A DNA stretch of 64,000 nucleotides from Breviolum minutum Mf 1.05b.01 (taxonomy: Eukaryota > Sar > Dinophyceae > Suessiales > Symbiodiniaceae), in contig DF239096.1 of NCBI GenBank assembly GCA_000507305.1, forward strand, positions 535,500 to 599,499, given 5' to 3'. Made by a program: the position numbers and the translations under genes. Under the pieces are notes generated by a model that searched no databases, was not told the origin of the DNA, and saw only the letters and a program-made list of their open reading frames with translations. Within the stretch, counting starts at the first letter, position 1. Each line of letters starts with the position of its first letter. Shown here piece by piece: positions 1 to 13,800 of this stretch.

Positions 1-1548
1 GAAAAAAAGCATCACAACCCTTCAACCCACCATGGGAATTCATGGCATGCCTCCGTGTTGCAGTTCCAGGCCAGGCCATGGCTGCCCACCGTTAACACCA
101 AGGCGCCCAGGCGCATGTCGTACGGTGGATGGACCCGTGAGGCAGGCTGCAGGATAGCCAGGATAGCCACATGAAAGATATGTGAAGTGCATGAAGATAT
201 GCCAATACAGAGAAGTTACCAATCTATCCCGCTATAGCTTTCGAAAGTTTTCCAATAATGTTTTTCACTTCTACCCCGCTTTCTCCACCTCTGCGAATGC
301 TATTTTAATATGTTTTGGTGAATATTTGCAACACACTGTGACACCACATCCTATGAAGTTTCAGAACTCATCGAATCTACCATTCCATTGAAGCTTGCCG
401 GATGCACCAACATGGTGACCGTGACACATTCTGCATCATTCCCGGTGTGCCTGACTCCGCTGGCCGCGAAATCCCATGGCCATCTACCATCGAAAATGAT
501 CGGAAGCAACAGATTGAGAATCCGGTCCGAAACGGGAAGAATGATCCAAGACCTCAACATTCTTTAAGTCAATGCTCCAAAAACTTGTGATGGGCGTGAA
601 GCGAAATCTGCTTCCTGTTCTTTTGGTGAGGTTCTTAATGTTATTCTTACCCTGTTCATAGAGAAGTTCTCAGTGCAGACATGCTGTGCCTATCTTTCCT
701 GCAATCCACAGTGAATTATTGAGCGACTGGTCACTTCTCTCGAGCCAGCGTCAGCCAAGTAGACACATTTCTCAGAGCGTGAAACTACTGTTTGGAGTAC
801 TGTATCTTATTCTGAAGGTTTATCATGTATATTTTTGTGTAACATACTACAGTATGCATACATATGCATACATATATTTTTCTGTCACTACATGTGTACC
901 ATTCCCTGTCTACTGCCGGTCTGACAAGCACTGAGTGGTGATGCATGACGCGACGGTTGGAGGAGTCCCTAACTCCTGACGCCACCATGGCTCCTCCACT
1001 GGGATAACTTCTCCTGTGGATGCACTCACCCACGGCTCCGCGCTGACATCTGCGCTTCTTGCGCTGAGGAGCAGAACCTCGGTCTTCAAATCTGCTTGAT
1101 ATTTTGTACTAAGAAACCAAATAGCAACGTCTCAAGTCCCTATACAACTCAGAGAGTTGGTATCTTCTAGGTGGGTTGTGCTCGCTCAGAAGTGCAAATA
1201 TGGATCTGCAGTGATCCGACATCCAGCATTTGCCCCCATAGGATTGGAATCATATGGTTGGGTCCAGAGTTCATCAGCCATTAAATGCCATAAATCCCTC
1301 GGCTTCTACATTTGCAATGGAGGCACAAAGCACAAAACGATGCAGTCCATGCATCAGGGTTGTACAAAGCTGGCAAAAGGGAATTCTGCCAACTGAAACT
1401 TTAGGATTGCAGGGATGAGCTTTGTAGAGGTTTTTCTTTCAAAGGCTTCTTCTCCAGGAACTGAAACCATGGAGGAACATGAAATAACTCACCTTTGTTG
1501 CCCCATTGCTCCAGTTCTGGCCAAATGAACCATGCAATGATGACCTCT
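1..1548. other. No supportable gene; AT-rich intergenic or intronic DNA
   Basis: Short open frames occur on both strands, but none carries a recognisable motif and none exceeds about 80 residues. A short ATAC/ATAT-rich stretch lies near 845-880. I see nothing else here. Confidence 0.5.
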
Positions 1549-1731
1549 TTAGACTTGGCGTAATTTAACCATCGTCTCCTCGGAGAGCGTTAGAGCACTC
1601 TTGTCAATGTCACACACTTGATAAAGCTGCTTGTGAGCCAAATCATCAAACTCCTTGAATTGCGCAAGGGAGTCAGAGGGAGTGCAAATATCATACTCGC
1701 GGACACCAACCCATTTAATCCGTACATTCAT
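1549..1731 (-). CDS. Candidate coding exon or gene fragment, unknown function
   Basis: A 60-residue frame begins with ATG and has a protein-like composition: mixed charged and hydrophobic residues, with the stretch CTPSDSLAQFKEFDDLAHKQ. Its complexity is unlike the simple-sequence ORFs nearby. It ends at a stop close to 1,549, and no splice junction could be fixed. It may be one exon of an intron-rich host gene, a decayed fragment, or chance. I do not recognise the family. Confidence 0.25.
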   Translation of the reverse strand: MNVRIKWVGVREYDICTPSDSLAQFKEFDDLAHKQLYQVCDIDKSALTLSEETMVKLRQV

Positions 1732-4700
1732 TGAGTGAGGGTGGCTGGAGGGATTTCGAGTTGGCCAGGCACGTTAGAGCCACCACTCCTTAGAAATTCC
1801 TGCTTCATTTTACAGTGTTTCAAGTTTCAACACAGATCCACACGACCAGTCAGGTAGTTCGGCAATTTAATCTGATTTTCTAGTTCTTTACGGTTACTTG
1901 GTGCATGGTGGAGTCACAGCTGTATCTCTCAGTTTGGCAGGAATTGGAGCAGGTGCCATAAGATTGTTTGGCCTCTTTTCAAGGAATACAGTATTGAATC
2001 ATTGCAATTCATATCCATTTGTAATGTACCGTCTAACAATGTGTAGTATTGCTCGATTCATCCGACATATCCGACATCATCCAACTAGCCTGTTGAGAGC
2101 GTCCACTTCACCAATCCCTTTTCGCTATCTTCGATTCGAGTCTGACGGCTACAGCGGCTATGCCGGAGCAGCTTTCATTCTGGTCCTCCGATGTTTCGAC
2201 CGTGTTGGTCGAGCTATGTGCTTTCGTACCCGTTGCGATGTGGCTAGGACATGCTAGAACTGCAAAGTCATCCATGAAAATGGATCAAGTGATTTAGTGC
2301 TTGTGGAATTGCGAATCGACGCTCTCGACGCAATCGACTCAAATACAGTGGCAAAAAGAAGTATATATGGTTCTGGCAAGGAATGCTACCATCGCTACCA
2401 CTACCTGTTCAACATTACCGTTGTCTATGTCCCATTGATAGAATGGGATAGGCCCGAATAGGCCCTGCTACTGTCAGAAGTCACTTTGACTTGCATGTTC
2501 CGGAATACATGAGACTACTACAAATCACTGACTTGTTTGCCAACGAGCCAGATAAGTGTGAATCACGGACTCTTAAAACGTGTTGGGCAGATTCTCCCAG
2601 TCCGTGAACCGCAGGAAACCACTGAACTTCAAAAACTCCTCAGCGGTTGGCCAAGGAAACACCTTGGAATCAGTTCTTGGCCTTGCCTACGTTTCAGCAT
2701 CAGAAACTTCATCCATAGAAAACCAACCAGACATGAAATCATGAAAACTTCAGAAAAACCTGTCGGTCAATCAAGCCATCTAGGTACTGAAACGCCGATC
2801 TGCTATGAACTCAGTTCACTCCGACTGTGTAGCAAGCGCCAGGACTTCCAACCTTGCGTCATGCTGCTTTCGGACTCGTTTTTTCAGGCATGCTGCATGC
2901 TCCCAATCCACCACGGCACCCCAAAGTGATGCGGAAGCTCTCTGTGGTCCCAAGCACTTACAGTATCTTAATATACTCAGTAAACTCAGTAAACTCCGTT
3001 TCTTTCATGAGTATCACAGCAACAATTTAGGAAGGTTGGCGATGCACCTGGCTAAAAATCAGGTATGACATTGCCTCCGGAACCCCTTGGGACTTGTGCT
3101 GCCAAGGGACGTTGAACCGCACAGCGATACCTCACCGAGCGATAGGAGGCCTGCCATTGAACTTCCACATGCTTGCAATCTCTCTTCAGGTCATAGTAAA
3201 CTTGGTGGTTATGGTGTTCGGGATGCGGCTACACCAAGTGAGACTAACTGAAAAACAGAGCACTGGGAATGCAAATTACAAACCAGTGAAGAGGTTAATT
3301 CGTTTCAGGGGAACTATATCGATACAGGCACTTCCTTTTTTTTTAAGCAAAACGCGATTCCGGATGCTCTGGCGCCAGATTGCATGCGGCGACATGTACA
3401 GAACGCTGTAGCTTTTGGGATTTACATACAGTATTTATCTAATTATGGTGTTTCTAGATTCAGGATCTCGATTCTGCATGCTATGTCTCAAAGTCCTATC
3501 CGCAATGGCGAGATATTCGCAGATATCCATCTCAAATTCAACAGAAGCACGCCAGGAGATTGTGCAGAAGTTCAGGGTGACGAGAGCCCAGCATAGTCGA
3601 GGTGAGAAAGGAACAGAGGCTGAGGACCGGTGAGGAGACGAGGAGGCAAAGAGACGAAACCCACAGTTGTTTACAAGTCCACTGCTTGTATTCCTCTTTT
3701 GTCTTCCGCTGCCTGTATTTTGCGATGAATACGTGCCTGCCTCAATCAACACGTTCAAAACTTGAGGCCAATTGCTTGCAGCACCCAAGCACCCACAGCA
3801 TGCTTAGTTTGCAGAAAGAGGTGTTTCAGCCTTCACAGCCTTTTGATCATTGTTGAATCAGTGTGACTGGGAGTTCCGCAAATCTTCCACCCATCTCCGT
3901 GATGAGTACCGATAATCGCTACCTCCCACATCTTGATCTATAGAGCAAGGTGTAAAACCCATGCAGAACCCTGAACGCCTTGAACCAATGGAACGCACTG
4001 CACGCCTGACTCTTCTCCGACATCGTTGCGGAGGCCGAAGGTGCCGGCTTCGACTGTGACGATGACAAACAGGCCACGCAAATGCCTCAGTTGTTGTCTC
4101 ACTGTTGGCTTCCATTCGATCACTTGGGAAGTCCTTTTTCTTTGTCCCAAGACCCAAATACAGTCAGCCTCAATCTCTTTGCTGCTGAGATACACAGTTT
4201 CGGTGAATGGATTTGGACCAAATCTCCATGTTTCGACCTGTGCCAACCGCCCTGCTAGGTTCCAGCTACTAATTCCATATCTGAAGGCACTTCTGCAGGC
4301 AAACCAGATAATAGTTCCGATACACCTAGGACCTATGTTGCTGCAGCTAGGAAGACCTCTTCCCCTGTAGAGCATATGCACCATCCATTGCTAATTTCAT
4401 CCTACATCCTACGAAGTTCCCACAAGAACCAAACTGTGCCGCCAAACACAAAGCGAATCCCGCTGAGCATTTCGACCATCTCAGTCCTAGGAAGAACCCC
4501 CAAGTCTAACTCAGCTGCCCCGGAACTCAGCTGCCACGGCACCACAAATCGCTGAGTCGAGGTGTCTCATCCCGGAAGCCATGATGTTGGCGCCAGGAAA
4601 CAACGGCCTAGCGCAGGGAATCTGGTGGATCTCCAACGATAAGAAGCTCTGATAAATGGTCGGATCATCAGCCCTAACAAACGGTTGGATCATCCCACGT

Positions 4701-4964
4701 TACCAGGGATGATTTGACTCCACAACTGGGAGCTTCTCCACACCTCCAAGCTTTGACCGCCAGCACGGCGCATGTGGATGGAGGAAATGGACCTTCCATG
4801 AAAAACAAAATCTTCTTCAGAAGTACCTATGGGAGGGGATATGATAGTTCCCAGGAGATCCAACGTAACGAAATTTCTCATGATCAAAACCTGCTGCATA
4901 ACGTCAAACTTCTCCTAACAATAATCTGCTATCTTTGGAAATGGCAGTGGCCTCATGACCCAAT
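1732..4964. other. No supportable gene
   Basis: Overlapping frames of up to 148 residues exist on both strands (the longest on the minus strand at 3,938-4,384), but they compete with each other and carry no motif I recognise. No structured repeat was seen apart from short homopolymer runs. Confidence 0.45.
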
Positions 4965-5336
4965 CTATTCCAAAAGGGTGACAAAAACCCTGTGAGAGTT
5001 GCAACGTTTTTGGCCCCACCTTCGCTCCAAGCGTCGGTGTATAAGCGGGCCCAACGGCTTTCGCCGTCGCCGCAATCGTCGTGGTGCCGCGGCCGATGGC
5101 TTTGAGGGCACTGGCGACGTCGTGTCAGCGTCCTCTTCAGTCTCAGGAAGCGTGGGCAACTTCTCGCGGCGCACGCCAGGTGAACTCGGTGGAAGCTCCT
5201 TGACGACAGGATGTGCGACACCAGGGGGTCTGAGGGGTTGTGTGGCCTCCAACTTGGGCCAAGTGTCTGGAAAATCCTCAACCTCTGACCCAGCCAATGT
5301 GGACCATGACAGCGCCTGGAAGAACAGCGAACTCAA
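4965..5336 (-). CDS. Candidate GC-rich exon, unknown function
   Basis: The interval around 5,000-5,290 is clearly GC-richer than its AT-rich surroundings. The minus-strand frame of about 123 residues is rich in Pro, Glu and Arg, with an acidic-to-basic transition ending in an Arg cluster (PRRLRRRRKPLG). The plus strand is also open for about 121 residues, so strand choice is uncertain. Dinoflagellate exons are often GC-richer than their introns, which is the only reason to list this. No function is proposed. Confidence 0.2.
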   Translation of the reverse strand: MSSLFFQALSWSTLAGSEVEDFPDTWPKLEATQPLRPPGVAHPVVKELPPSSPGVRREKLPTLPETEEDADTTSPVPSKPSAAAPRRLRRRRKPLGPLIHRRLERRWGQKRCNSHRVFVTLLE

Positions 5337-7126
5337 AAAAGAGTTTGCAGGACGTTTGGGCTAGAAACACCGAGAGATTGCTCTTTCCATGCAGGTTTCA
5401 ATTTTGGGCCTCAGCTTGTGTACCCTTGAATTGAAATGGAAGAAAAAATTGTATGTGCACAGAGGCACCCTTACATGGCATGCGGACCTGAAACCTACAG
5501 AGAGCAGGGATGCGAGTTGTTTGATCATTGCATCTGAAGCAGTCAAATCACGAAGCTGCAGCTTCAAACTTTTCAAGGCAGCACAACTTCAAGCTGTATC
5601 ACAACTGCTGCCAGTGATCCGTTTCTGCCGCAGACCAGGGTGGTGTTGCAGTTGGGCAGGATGTGGATGCAGAAGACGCAGACCACGGCACCTGATGCAA
5701 GCTGCCAAACTTTTTAACTGGAATGGTTCCAGCTGACTCGCTGAAAGAAACCCCTCAAAAAAAATACCAGCTCTGAGCACAGGAGGTACCACCAGACTTT
5801 TCCCACTATTTCTAGCTACCAGAATTTCTAAAGAATCGCCAGCATTAAGGCATAATCATATCATCATAATCATCTCGTATATGTAAGTCTCAACCACAGG
5901 CCTGCAAATGTCTTTGCCAAAGCTGTCACTGATAGGGTCAAGGTGGGTTAAGGTAGTTGTGACAAGGAGGGCATATTAGGATCACAGATTGACTCCAAGT
6001 TTGATGACCTCCTTCAACCTGCTATATCCATTATTGTCTCAACTGAGACTCATCTTGAGTGTACAAGCCTGAGCCTCTTCCTCATCTCCGTCTTCATCAT
6101 CGGCCTTGAGACCACCCGATCGTGATGGTTCGAGCAATCATATGGTTTGAAACAGCATTTGGAGGGTTCATTGAATGTGATGAGACAAGTGCAACTGTGT
6201 GCAGTGACTTCCACAGCCAAACTTCAAAGATTCTTCCTATTTGGCACAAGAAAAGGCACAAATTAGTCAAATCAGCCAAAACAACAAGGCCAGAATCCCG
6301 CGACACATGGCCTGCAGAAGAGCTTGCATCAGCTCGGCCGTGCGCGACAATCTCCGCGGGCTGATAGGTTCCTTGCAGCCGGTCAATCAAAAAAAGAAAA
6401 GCTCATAACACCTAAAACACCTTTAAAAAAATGAAAACTTGGCAAACTCCTGGCTTTTTCTAGACCACTCTTTGTCAGTCTATTCTGATAAATGGACTGA
6501 TTTCAATCTCGTAACAAAATCAATCTTTGCCAATCTCTGCTTTTTTAAAGCCATTTATCCACTCCCCAACAACTTCATGCAGATCTCACACTTGACTTTC
6601 ATTCTACCTGGTTGGGGTTCCATTGTATTTCGTTCTTCCTTTGACTCTATGCCTTTGCTTACGCACAATGAAGTGTTGATGAATTCAACTGACATCTGAG
6701 CTATGTTTGCTAACTCAACAAAATCGTGGACCTCATGCTTTTTTGGGCCAGCAATTGCAGTACCTCATCGTCATCGTTCTCCACTTCCTCCGATGGCACT
6801 CGTTTCCGCGGCAAGGCCTTGAGATCGAGGAAAGGTCGGGGAAAAACAAAGCCCTGCGGTCCGAGGTGCCTTCTTCACCTCCTCATCCTTGACAAGGTAT
6901 TTCCAGGTCTCTTGCCTTTTAACCTCAGAAACTGCGCGGACAGGCTCCAGGACAGGCATGAAATGACATGCATAGACAAAACTTGTTGAAATTTGTAGCC
7001 TCAACGTCAAAGGCTCTCAACCAACCGCAATAAATATTGCATACTACATTCTGAGTTATCAAGCAATGAAGAGAAGATCATGCAGGACTTTGAGGTTAGT
7101 CAAGCTCCAGCTAAGACACTTCCAGT
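5337..7126. other. No supportable gene
   Basis: Only short frames are present on either strand. A minus-strand frame at 6,771-7,010 has plausible composition but no motif. I see no repeats of note. Confidence 0.45.
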
Positions 7127-7822
7127 TTGGCCTTCGTTGTTGGGCTTGCGTCCGCCTCAGCCTTGGCAGCTCAGAGCGAGGAGTGGAGGAGTGTGCTATG
7201 TACAATTTATATCTCTGCAGCTGTAGCTATAATGTTCACATATCTTATCATCTTATCATATTTTCACAGCACTTCGTGTCAATTTCTTCGGAACACATAC
7301 ACCTTAAAACGGGAGCTTTTCCCTGCCAGGAGGATGCACAATGAAGAATTGATTCCCTGCCATGCCATTGGATGCCCAACCACCAACCATGGCCTTGGCA
7401 ATGTCCAGAATGGTTCTGACTCCATCAAGGGCCTCTTCCATGGCTGTGACCGCTGTGCCTGTGAACAGTCAGCGCCACACTCCAATTTGATCCAGTTTGG
7501 TTGCCTATCACTACCCCATTGGGAGATTCACAAACTATACCAGAGCGCTTCACCACTGGACCACTACATCAAGTCAACTGCTGAAATGGCTGATAAGAGG
7601 CAAGTTTTAGTTGCTGACATGGAGGGACCGTTTACCAACAGATTTCGTCTCAAGGTTTTGCATGTCAAGAATACATCCAATATCAGCTCTGGAATCTTCA
7701 ATGTTCTGACATGTTTGACCCATATTCCTTGCCCACACTTGGTGCTGTCTCCCAACCTTCAACCTCCAGTTCCTGGAACTCCACTTGTAGCCTGTGCAGC
7801 TTTTGCATCATTGCTTCCCTGA
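7127..7822 (+). CDS. Long open frame, hypothetical; doubtful gene
   Basis: This 231-codon frame opens at a TTG; the first ATG comes later. The N-terminal part contains Ala/Ser-rich and hydrophobic stretches (residues about 1-45) that could form a membrane segment. The rest contains scattered Cys and His with no recognisable spacing. Length is the main argument for it. It has no conserved motif, no upstream signal and no neighbour that gives context. It may be a chance frame or part of a decayed gene. Confidence 0.2.
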   Translation: MAFVVGLASASALAAQSEEWRSVLCTIYISAAVAIMFTYLIILSYFHSTSCQFLRNTYTLKRELFPARRMHNEELIPCHAIGCPTTNHGLGNVQNGSDSIKGLFHGCDRCACEQSAPHSNLIQFGCLSLPHWEIHKLYQSASPLDHYIKSTAEMADKRQVLVADMEGPFTNRFRLKVLHVKNTSNISSGIFNVLTCLTHIPCPHLVLSPNLQPPVPGTPLVACAAFASLLP

Positions 7823-10800
7823 CAAAGCGTGATCACATCACCAAAAGAATGAGGTATCAATTTATCCAGAACACTGCTACTGCCAACTGCCAACATGTCC
7901 TGTTCTTAAGGGGACACAAGCATGAAAAGAGAGAGGTCAGTAGTCAACCACATGCCATCAGAATCAGTCCAGCATAGTAGCAGTAGCAGTAGTGACAGTG
8001 GTAGTGGCAATGTCACCGGGAGTGGTACAAATGGTGGTTGTCTTCATCTTTTGAAACACCTCACAGAAAGTGATTACAAAACTGAGGCGATAATGAATTA
8101 AATGAAGTCTGAGGAGCACATCTGGAATGCTCTGAGTGAGAGAATTTGCTTCAAGGCTCGCTGCTGCCTGCCGCGTCAGGGACAATGCCGTCACACTGGC
8201 CAACTTGGGACAAGTTGGGGATAGTCCAAAGGCAAAAACCCCTCAGTCATCAACCTAGCGTTGAAAGGTTCGGTTCAGGTATCTAATTTTCTAAGTGTCC
8301 AGGTAGAAAGCAATGCGCAACCGCTGGGATGATGGGTCTACGGAGGAAACCCTTGAAATTCCTGCTGCGACAAGCAAAGATGTCCAGCCTCAGCAACTTC
8401 CATGATGACAGTGCGTCGCCTTCTGCTTCTGTTCCTAGATCAATGCATATGGAAATTAGACTCCAACATAGCGGTGAATGAGTGTGATGAGGACATCTAT
8501 CTCATAAATCGTGGTGGTCATCATGTGGTATTGAAAGTATTGATGGTGGAGTCTACAGTAAATGCCCTTCACTATCCTCTATATACTTCGTGCAATGCTT
8601 CAACAGCTCAGTCTGTGTGACAATTTGTGCACAATAACATACTGGAGTACCCGAGTACCCAGTAAATGCCCTCGCTCAGGCTTCGCAAGATGACACCAGT
8701 CTTGATCACCCCGACCCGGGTGAGCACCTAGCAGGAGCATCCTCAAGCTCACCTTCTGGATCTGGCATCTTGTTCAATGCCTTTCACACATAAAGGTGAT
8801 AAGGAACTGACTATGCTGGCATTTTTTCTATGCTTTTATTCTCTCTTTTTCTTTTATCTTACTTCTCACTTTCTGTCTTGTTCTCTCACTTGTGACGTTT
8901 GTCTTGTACCTGCGTGAGCTTTCTGGAGATGGTTTTGCTTTGCGTTGACCCCGTAGTTCTCCAACAAAGCACGCTGCCGTCAACAGGATCAGACAGTTGC
9001 ACATGAAGCCTTCGGAACCGTCTCGATATTCAGCTCAACCCCTCCAAAATCATTTTGCAACTTGGCGTAACTTGCCCTAAAATGAGCCTTGTGGCCAATA
9101 CCCCATACCATTCTGCTGTTGCGAAACAGGAAGGCAATTCTGAAAATACAATAAAATACATGTGTTTAATGATTTTGTGCAAATACGTCGTTGTTGATGG
9201 TGCAAGCAAAACCTGTATGTACAGCAACAAAAATCAAAAGAGCGCACATCACCAGTATTTAGAACATATATCTATACGCGAGCTGGAACCTGGAGCAACT
9301 TTGGAGTGAAGCAAGCCTGAAAAGCCAACCAAACTTGCCTAGCCAGCAACAAGGAAAACCAAAAAGAAACACTGAATACGAAACTTGAAGTGACACCAAA
9401 GCGCGAAAGCCAAGAAAGCACAAAGGAAAAGAGAGGGAACGATACAAAAAAAACACAAAAAGAATTCACCCTTCCATAGACAGGGAGCTTACCAGTCTAA
9501 ATTGCAATTGCAATGAACTGGAAAAATTAGTGATTGCATTTGCCAAGTCAAAGAATCCAACTACTCTCAACAACTAGGTTCCCAGCGTGTAGATGGCCGT
9601 TTTGTTTTGGAGGGCCAATCATCTTAACACATAAAATGAATGTAAGCATTCTACGTGGTAAAACGCACATGATTCTTACTTTGTCACATCCCAATATGAC
9701 TCGTGTCGGTGAAAGAGAGCTCCGAGCTTCTGCAGGAATGAGTGTGGATCGTTATCATAGGTTTGGACATGTGTAAAGTATGGCAGTCCATTGCGTAGCA
9801 CTTTGAGCACGAACGTTATCACTGGTTTGGGCATGTGTGAATTATGTACCCATTGCGTAGCACTTCCAAGTGCTTCCGTGGCAATTTCAGTGCAAAGTCT
9901 GCCAGCTTGTCAGAAAATCCATCATGTGCGAATTGAAAAGTGAAAAATGATAAAATGTGTGCGAAACGACGCGGCCATCTGTGCGCCGCCAACCAACTAC
10001 TCTCAACGACCGGGCCTCACAAAGCGCTTGCAATTTGTTCACTTCGAACTTCCGCTCTTCCAGTGTCACAGTCTGCTCACGTGCATTCTCCACGAATAAA
10101 GTCACAGCCCGTCCTCGGTTGTCCATCCTTCTCATTTGGATGTTCTGACATGGGCGACCCCCAATATGCTCAAGTTCTTTTTTCCACCTGTGGTTTACGG
10201 GTCAGGAACAGTCACCTATAACCATGGCATTGGGCCGTGTTTGATCCATTCTTCTGGTGGCATGTCCAAAAAAGTTCGAAGTGATGTGATGGTCCTCAGT
10301 CTGTGTAAAGTTCAAAGCGGACAAGAGGCTGGCGACCATGGTCTCCTTGGAGCAAGCTACAATCGCCTCAGTTTCTCCATCGGTTCGACTGCTCAAAAGC
10401 GCTAAAGATTCTGAGTAGGATGAGGTCTTTTCTGGCAGAATCTTTGTACATTCTGGCAAGGCCCAGTTGCATGACATGCCTGCTTGAGCAGCTCCCAGTT
10501 CTTTCGCGCCTGCACATACAGCTTGTTTTCTTGATGATCATTCTGGGGGTTGACTGCAATCACTTGCCAGGTTTGCATTCTGAGTCTCGAGAATTGCAAG
10601 AAAGACCAAATGCTGGACTTGGATTTATAGCTTAGTGTAGTTGTACAAGCAGTGGCGGAAGCATGCACTATATACTTGAAAGACTTCTGTATGTAACTGT
10701 ATGTAAGTATGGTTTTACTATAATGTGTATGTATGTATACATATCTACATACTGTATATGTAATAACGAGGCAATATTCTTGTAAGCAGCGCCGTGCTGT

Positions 10801-13800
10801 CCAAGCCATGTAGAGCCAAACATCCCAGTAGAAAAACAAAGAAACTTCAACAATGCAAGAAGACTCAGGCCCAACATCACACGACCAACCTTGGCTGGTC
10901 CATCGACTGCTTCATTAAGTTCTCGATTTCCATCCTGTCCTGGGGTTTGTCTCTCGTGTGCAAGGGTAAAAGATCATAAACTCCCCCGAGCGTTCACAGT
11001 GGAGCCAAAACGACAACAAAACATAGGGCCAGCGGCCAGTATTGACTCCCTGGAGAATCTCAACAAAAAGGCTCCTAACCTGCATCAAGAATCATATGAA
11101 TCATATGAATGGATAGAAAAGTAGAATGGGCTAATCTGTGGGGATGTTCATACTCGATAGCCTCAAACATGTCTCATGTTCTCATACAAATTAACGTGTC
11201 ATCTCCCAACAATAGTGTTCGAACATTGATGTGGCCAGTGGATCTTTTTAAAGGGACTGTTACTGTTCAGGGGGGTGCACTTGGTGCATCCTTCAGCTGG
11301 TGACCAAGAATCTGACAACCCTTTTATTCAACCTTGTGAGAAAGGTCTGTAGTGACTGCATACTTACTTCACTGAGGCACCTATTTCAAAGGTTTCAGCT
11401 TTGCAGAATCAGCACAAGTAGTGTCCAGTCACAATTCTATTTAGTGCCAGTCAAAGAAGAACCCCTCGACACTATCGCGCGATGACACATCCACCAAAAA
11501 GCCGGCCACAAAATGTTAGCACTACGAAATGCAAGACGGTCTACTCTGTGGGAATCCATGTTGCTGCATAGAGGGTTTCAGCTGTAAGAAGCTATAGACT
11601 GTCCATCTCGGTCTGTATATGAAAATATAAATATATATATATATACAATACACTTACATGCATATACATTATATACACATATATTGTCAAGACTTGGGCT
11701 GTGTCTGCTAGAATCAACCTTTGAACAAATGCCGTGACCTAAAGATGCAGTGATGCGATCCAACACCGTACATTGCGCTTTGAAGACACAAGAGTGGTCA
11801 AAGAGAAGAGCTTGAAATAAACTCACCAAAACATGTCCACTGCTGCTGGGACATATATATACATATGATGGACTATGTTAAAATCATACTTTCAATCTTG
11901 CTGATGCTGGAAAGTGTGTCACCTACTTCTTGCCGTTTGTTTCACTCGCTTCTTCTAGGTGCTTCTGACCAGATGATATGCCCTGCACATGGTTCGGTCC
12001 AACCCAGGACGCACACACTGCCATAAAGTCCGTTCAGGTCTCTGCTGCTTTCGGACAGCGAAGATGAAATCGATTTAACCTCAAGTCCATTGAGAAAGAG
12101 TTCATGGGCATAATTGCGTGAACTTGATGTGGGATTTACTCTTCGGGATTACTGTCCATGACTGCCTTGCTTGTATCATCATCCTTTTGCACTTCTGCTA
12201 ATTTACTAAAGGGCATTGACAGTAGCGACGGCTGCAAGCAGGATGTGCAACCAATATCAAACTGAAAAACACTCAAAAGACTGTAAGGAGATGGTGTACT
12301 GTAAAAAAACACCACTGTGCCACCAAGTTCTTCTGAGAAAACCCGGCGAGGACACTCTGTCAATTCGACTTGCAAAACGTCAGTTGTTAGCGCAGGTAGG
12401 TAGCATCAAAGCAGTGAAATAGTCCCGGAAACCACATCTTTACTGCTAAACAAGTCAAACATCCAAGGGTGAACATGCAGTATCTATTATTTTGGTGTGT
12501 TGCTGTGCATGTATGAAGTATGAAGGAGAAATGTACAGTATGCGTGTCTACATCTACATACAGCAAGAAAAGAGATCATAGGGCCTGGTTTCATCTGCCT
12601 GTATAAAAGCTTCAGATGTTGTTAAAATGTCAGCAGCGAAAGGGTCAGTGCCCGATGTTGAGGGAACCCCTCTCCACGCACGAATTACCTGCTTACAGAA
12701 GAAGTGTTGGCACTTACCACGGCCACCAAAATATCAAAATGCTGAATACACGAGTTTTTTGGATTGCTGGGTAACTTCCTACTGCAAAAAGAATTTCATG
12801 AAGATTCAGTTGTTCGCAGGGCATCAGCCCACGGATTCTGTTCGACCATAACAGGTACACCACAAGATTTTGCATTTTGGATTGAGCATTGATTGAATTG
12901 AGGGAACATCTAATTTCACTGAGCACGAATGGAACAAGTCTTTGGCTATATCCTCCCATTGTCTCCACATTTTTCAGACAAAACTCTCCGTTCACGGCTG
13001 CCCTGATGTGCTTCAACTTGCGTCTGGCCTGGAGGGATCCAACACAACATGTTCTTCAAAAATAAACTCAATTTAAAACAACAAGATGAACAAAAATATT
13101 AGCGTTGAAAGAAAATAGAACGCGTTGTTGTGCCGAAGCAAGATTTTTGAATCTTGTTCAATCACTTGCCATACACGGTCCACTTGATCCGAGTTAAACG
13201 TCGTGTTGAACAACTCTGGCGAACCATTTATGTCCCAAGTGGCATCAAGTCAGACCAATCAACAATATGCTCAACAACTTACCACAAAGTGTTTGGATCT
13301 TGCATGAGTATCTGTTTCCAGCCCACGATGATGGCGTTGCTGAACCAACATATTCCTACGCGGTGCGAACATCATGTTCCTTCATGGATGACATTGACGT
13401 TTTGACCTTTGAATTTCACTGATCTCACCTCACTGAAAATTCGACGCTTTGCGATGACATCGCTCATGTTTAATCCATTGCAGGCATCAAGGAAAATAAA
13501 TGGTTGAAATTCAATGTCAAAAGAAGATTGAAACACTTGTTTTTGCTTTGAAGAAGCATTTGCTGCATGCTGGCCCACTGACTTTTAAGAGTGGAAGTTG
13601 CTCCTGGATTTGCATGCCATGGTTTGAATCAACATCAAATTGCAATTGTAATTGTGTGAGCACAAACAAACTCCAAAACGATTCTTTTGTTGAAATCTCA
13701 CTGACTGACCATCTAGCCGTATACTATTGTGCCTGTACCTGCCAACTATTTGTTCTTTCTAAATGCACCTATGCACCTTAGATCTGCTTCGCATCTTATC

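Noticed and set aside
3858..4384. Minus-strand frames of 99 and 148 residues with partly plausible sequence
   Set aside because: They overlap each other and a 114-residue plus-strand frame, with no motif to decide.
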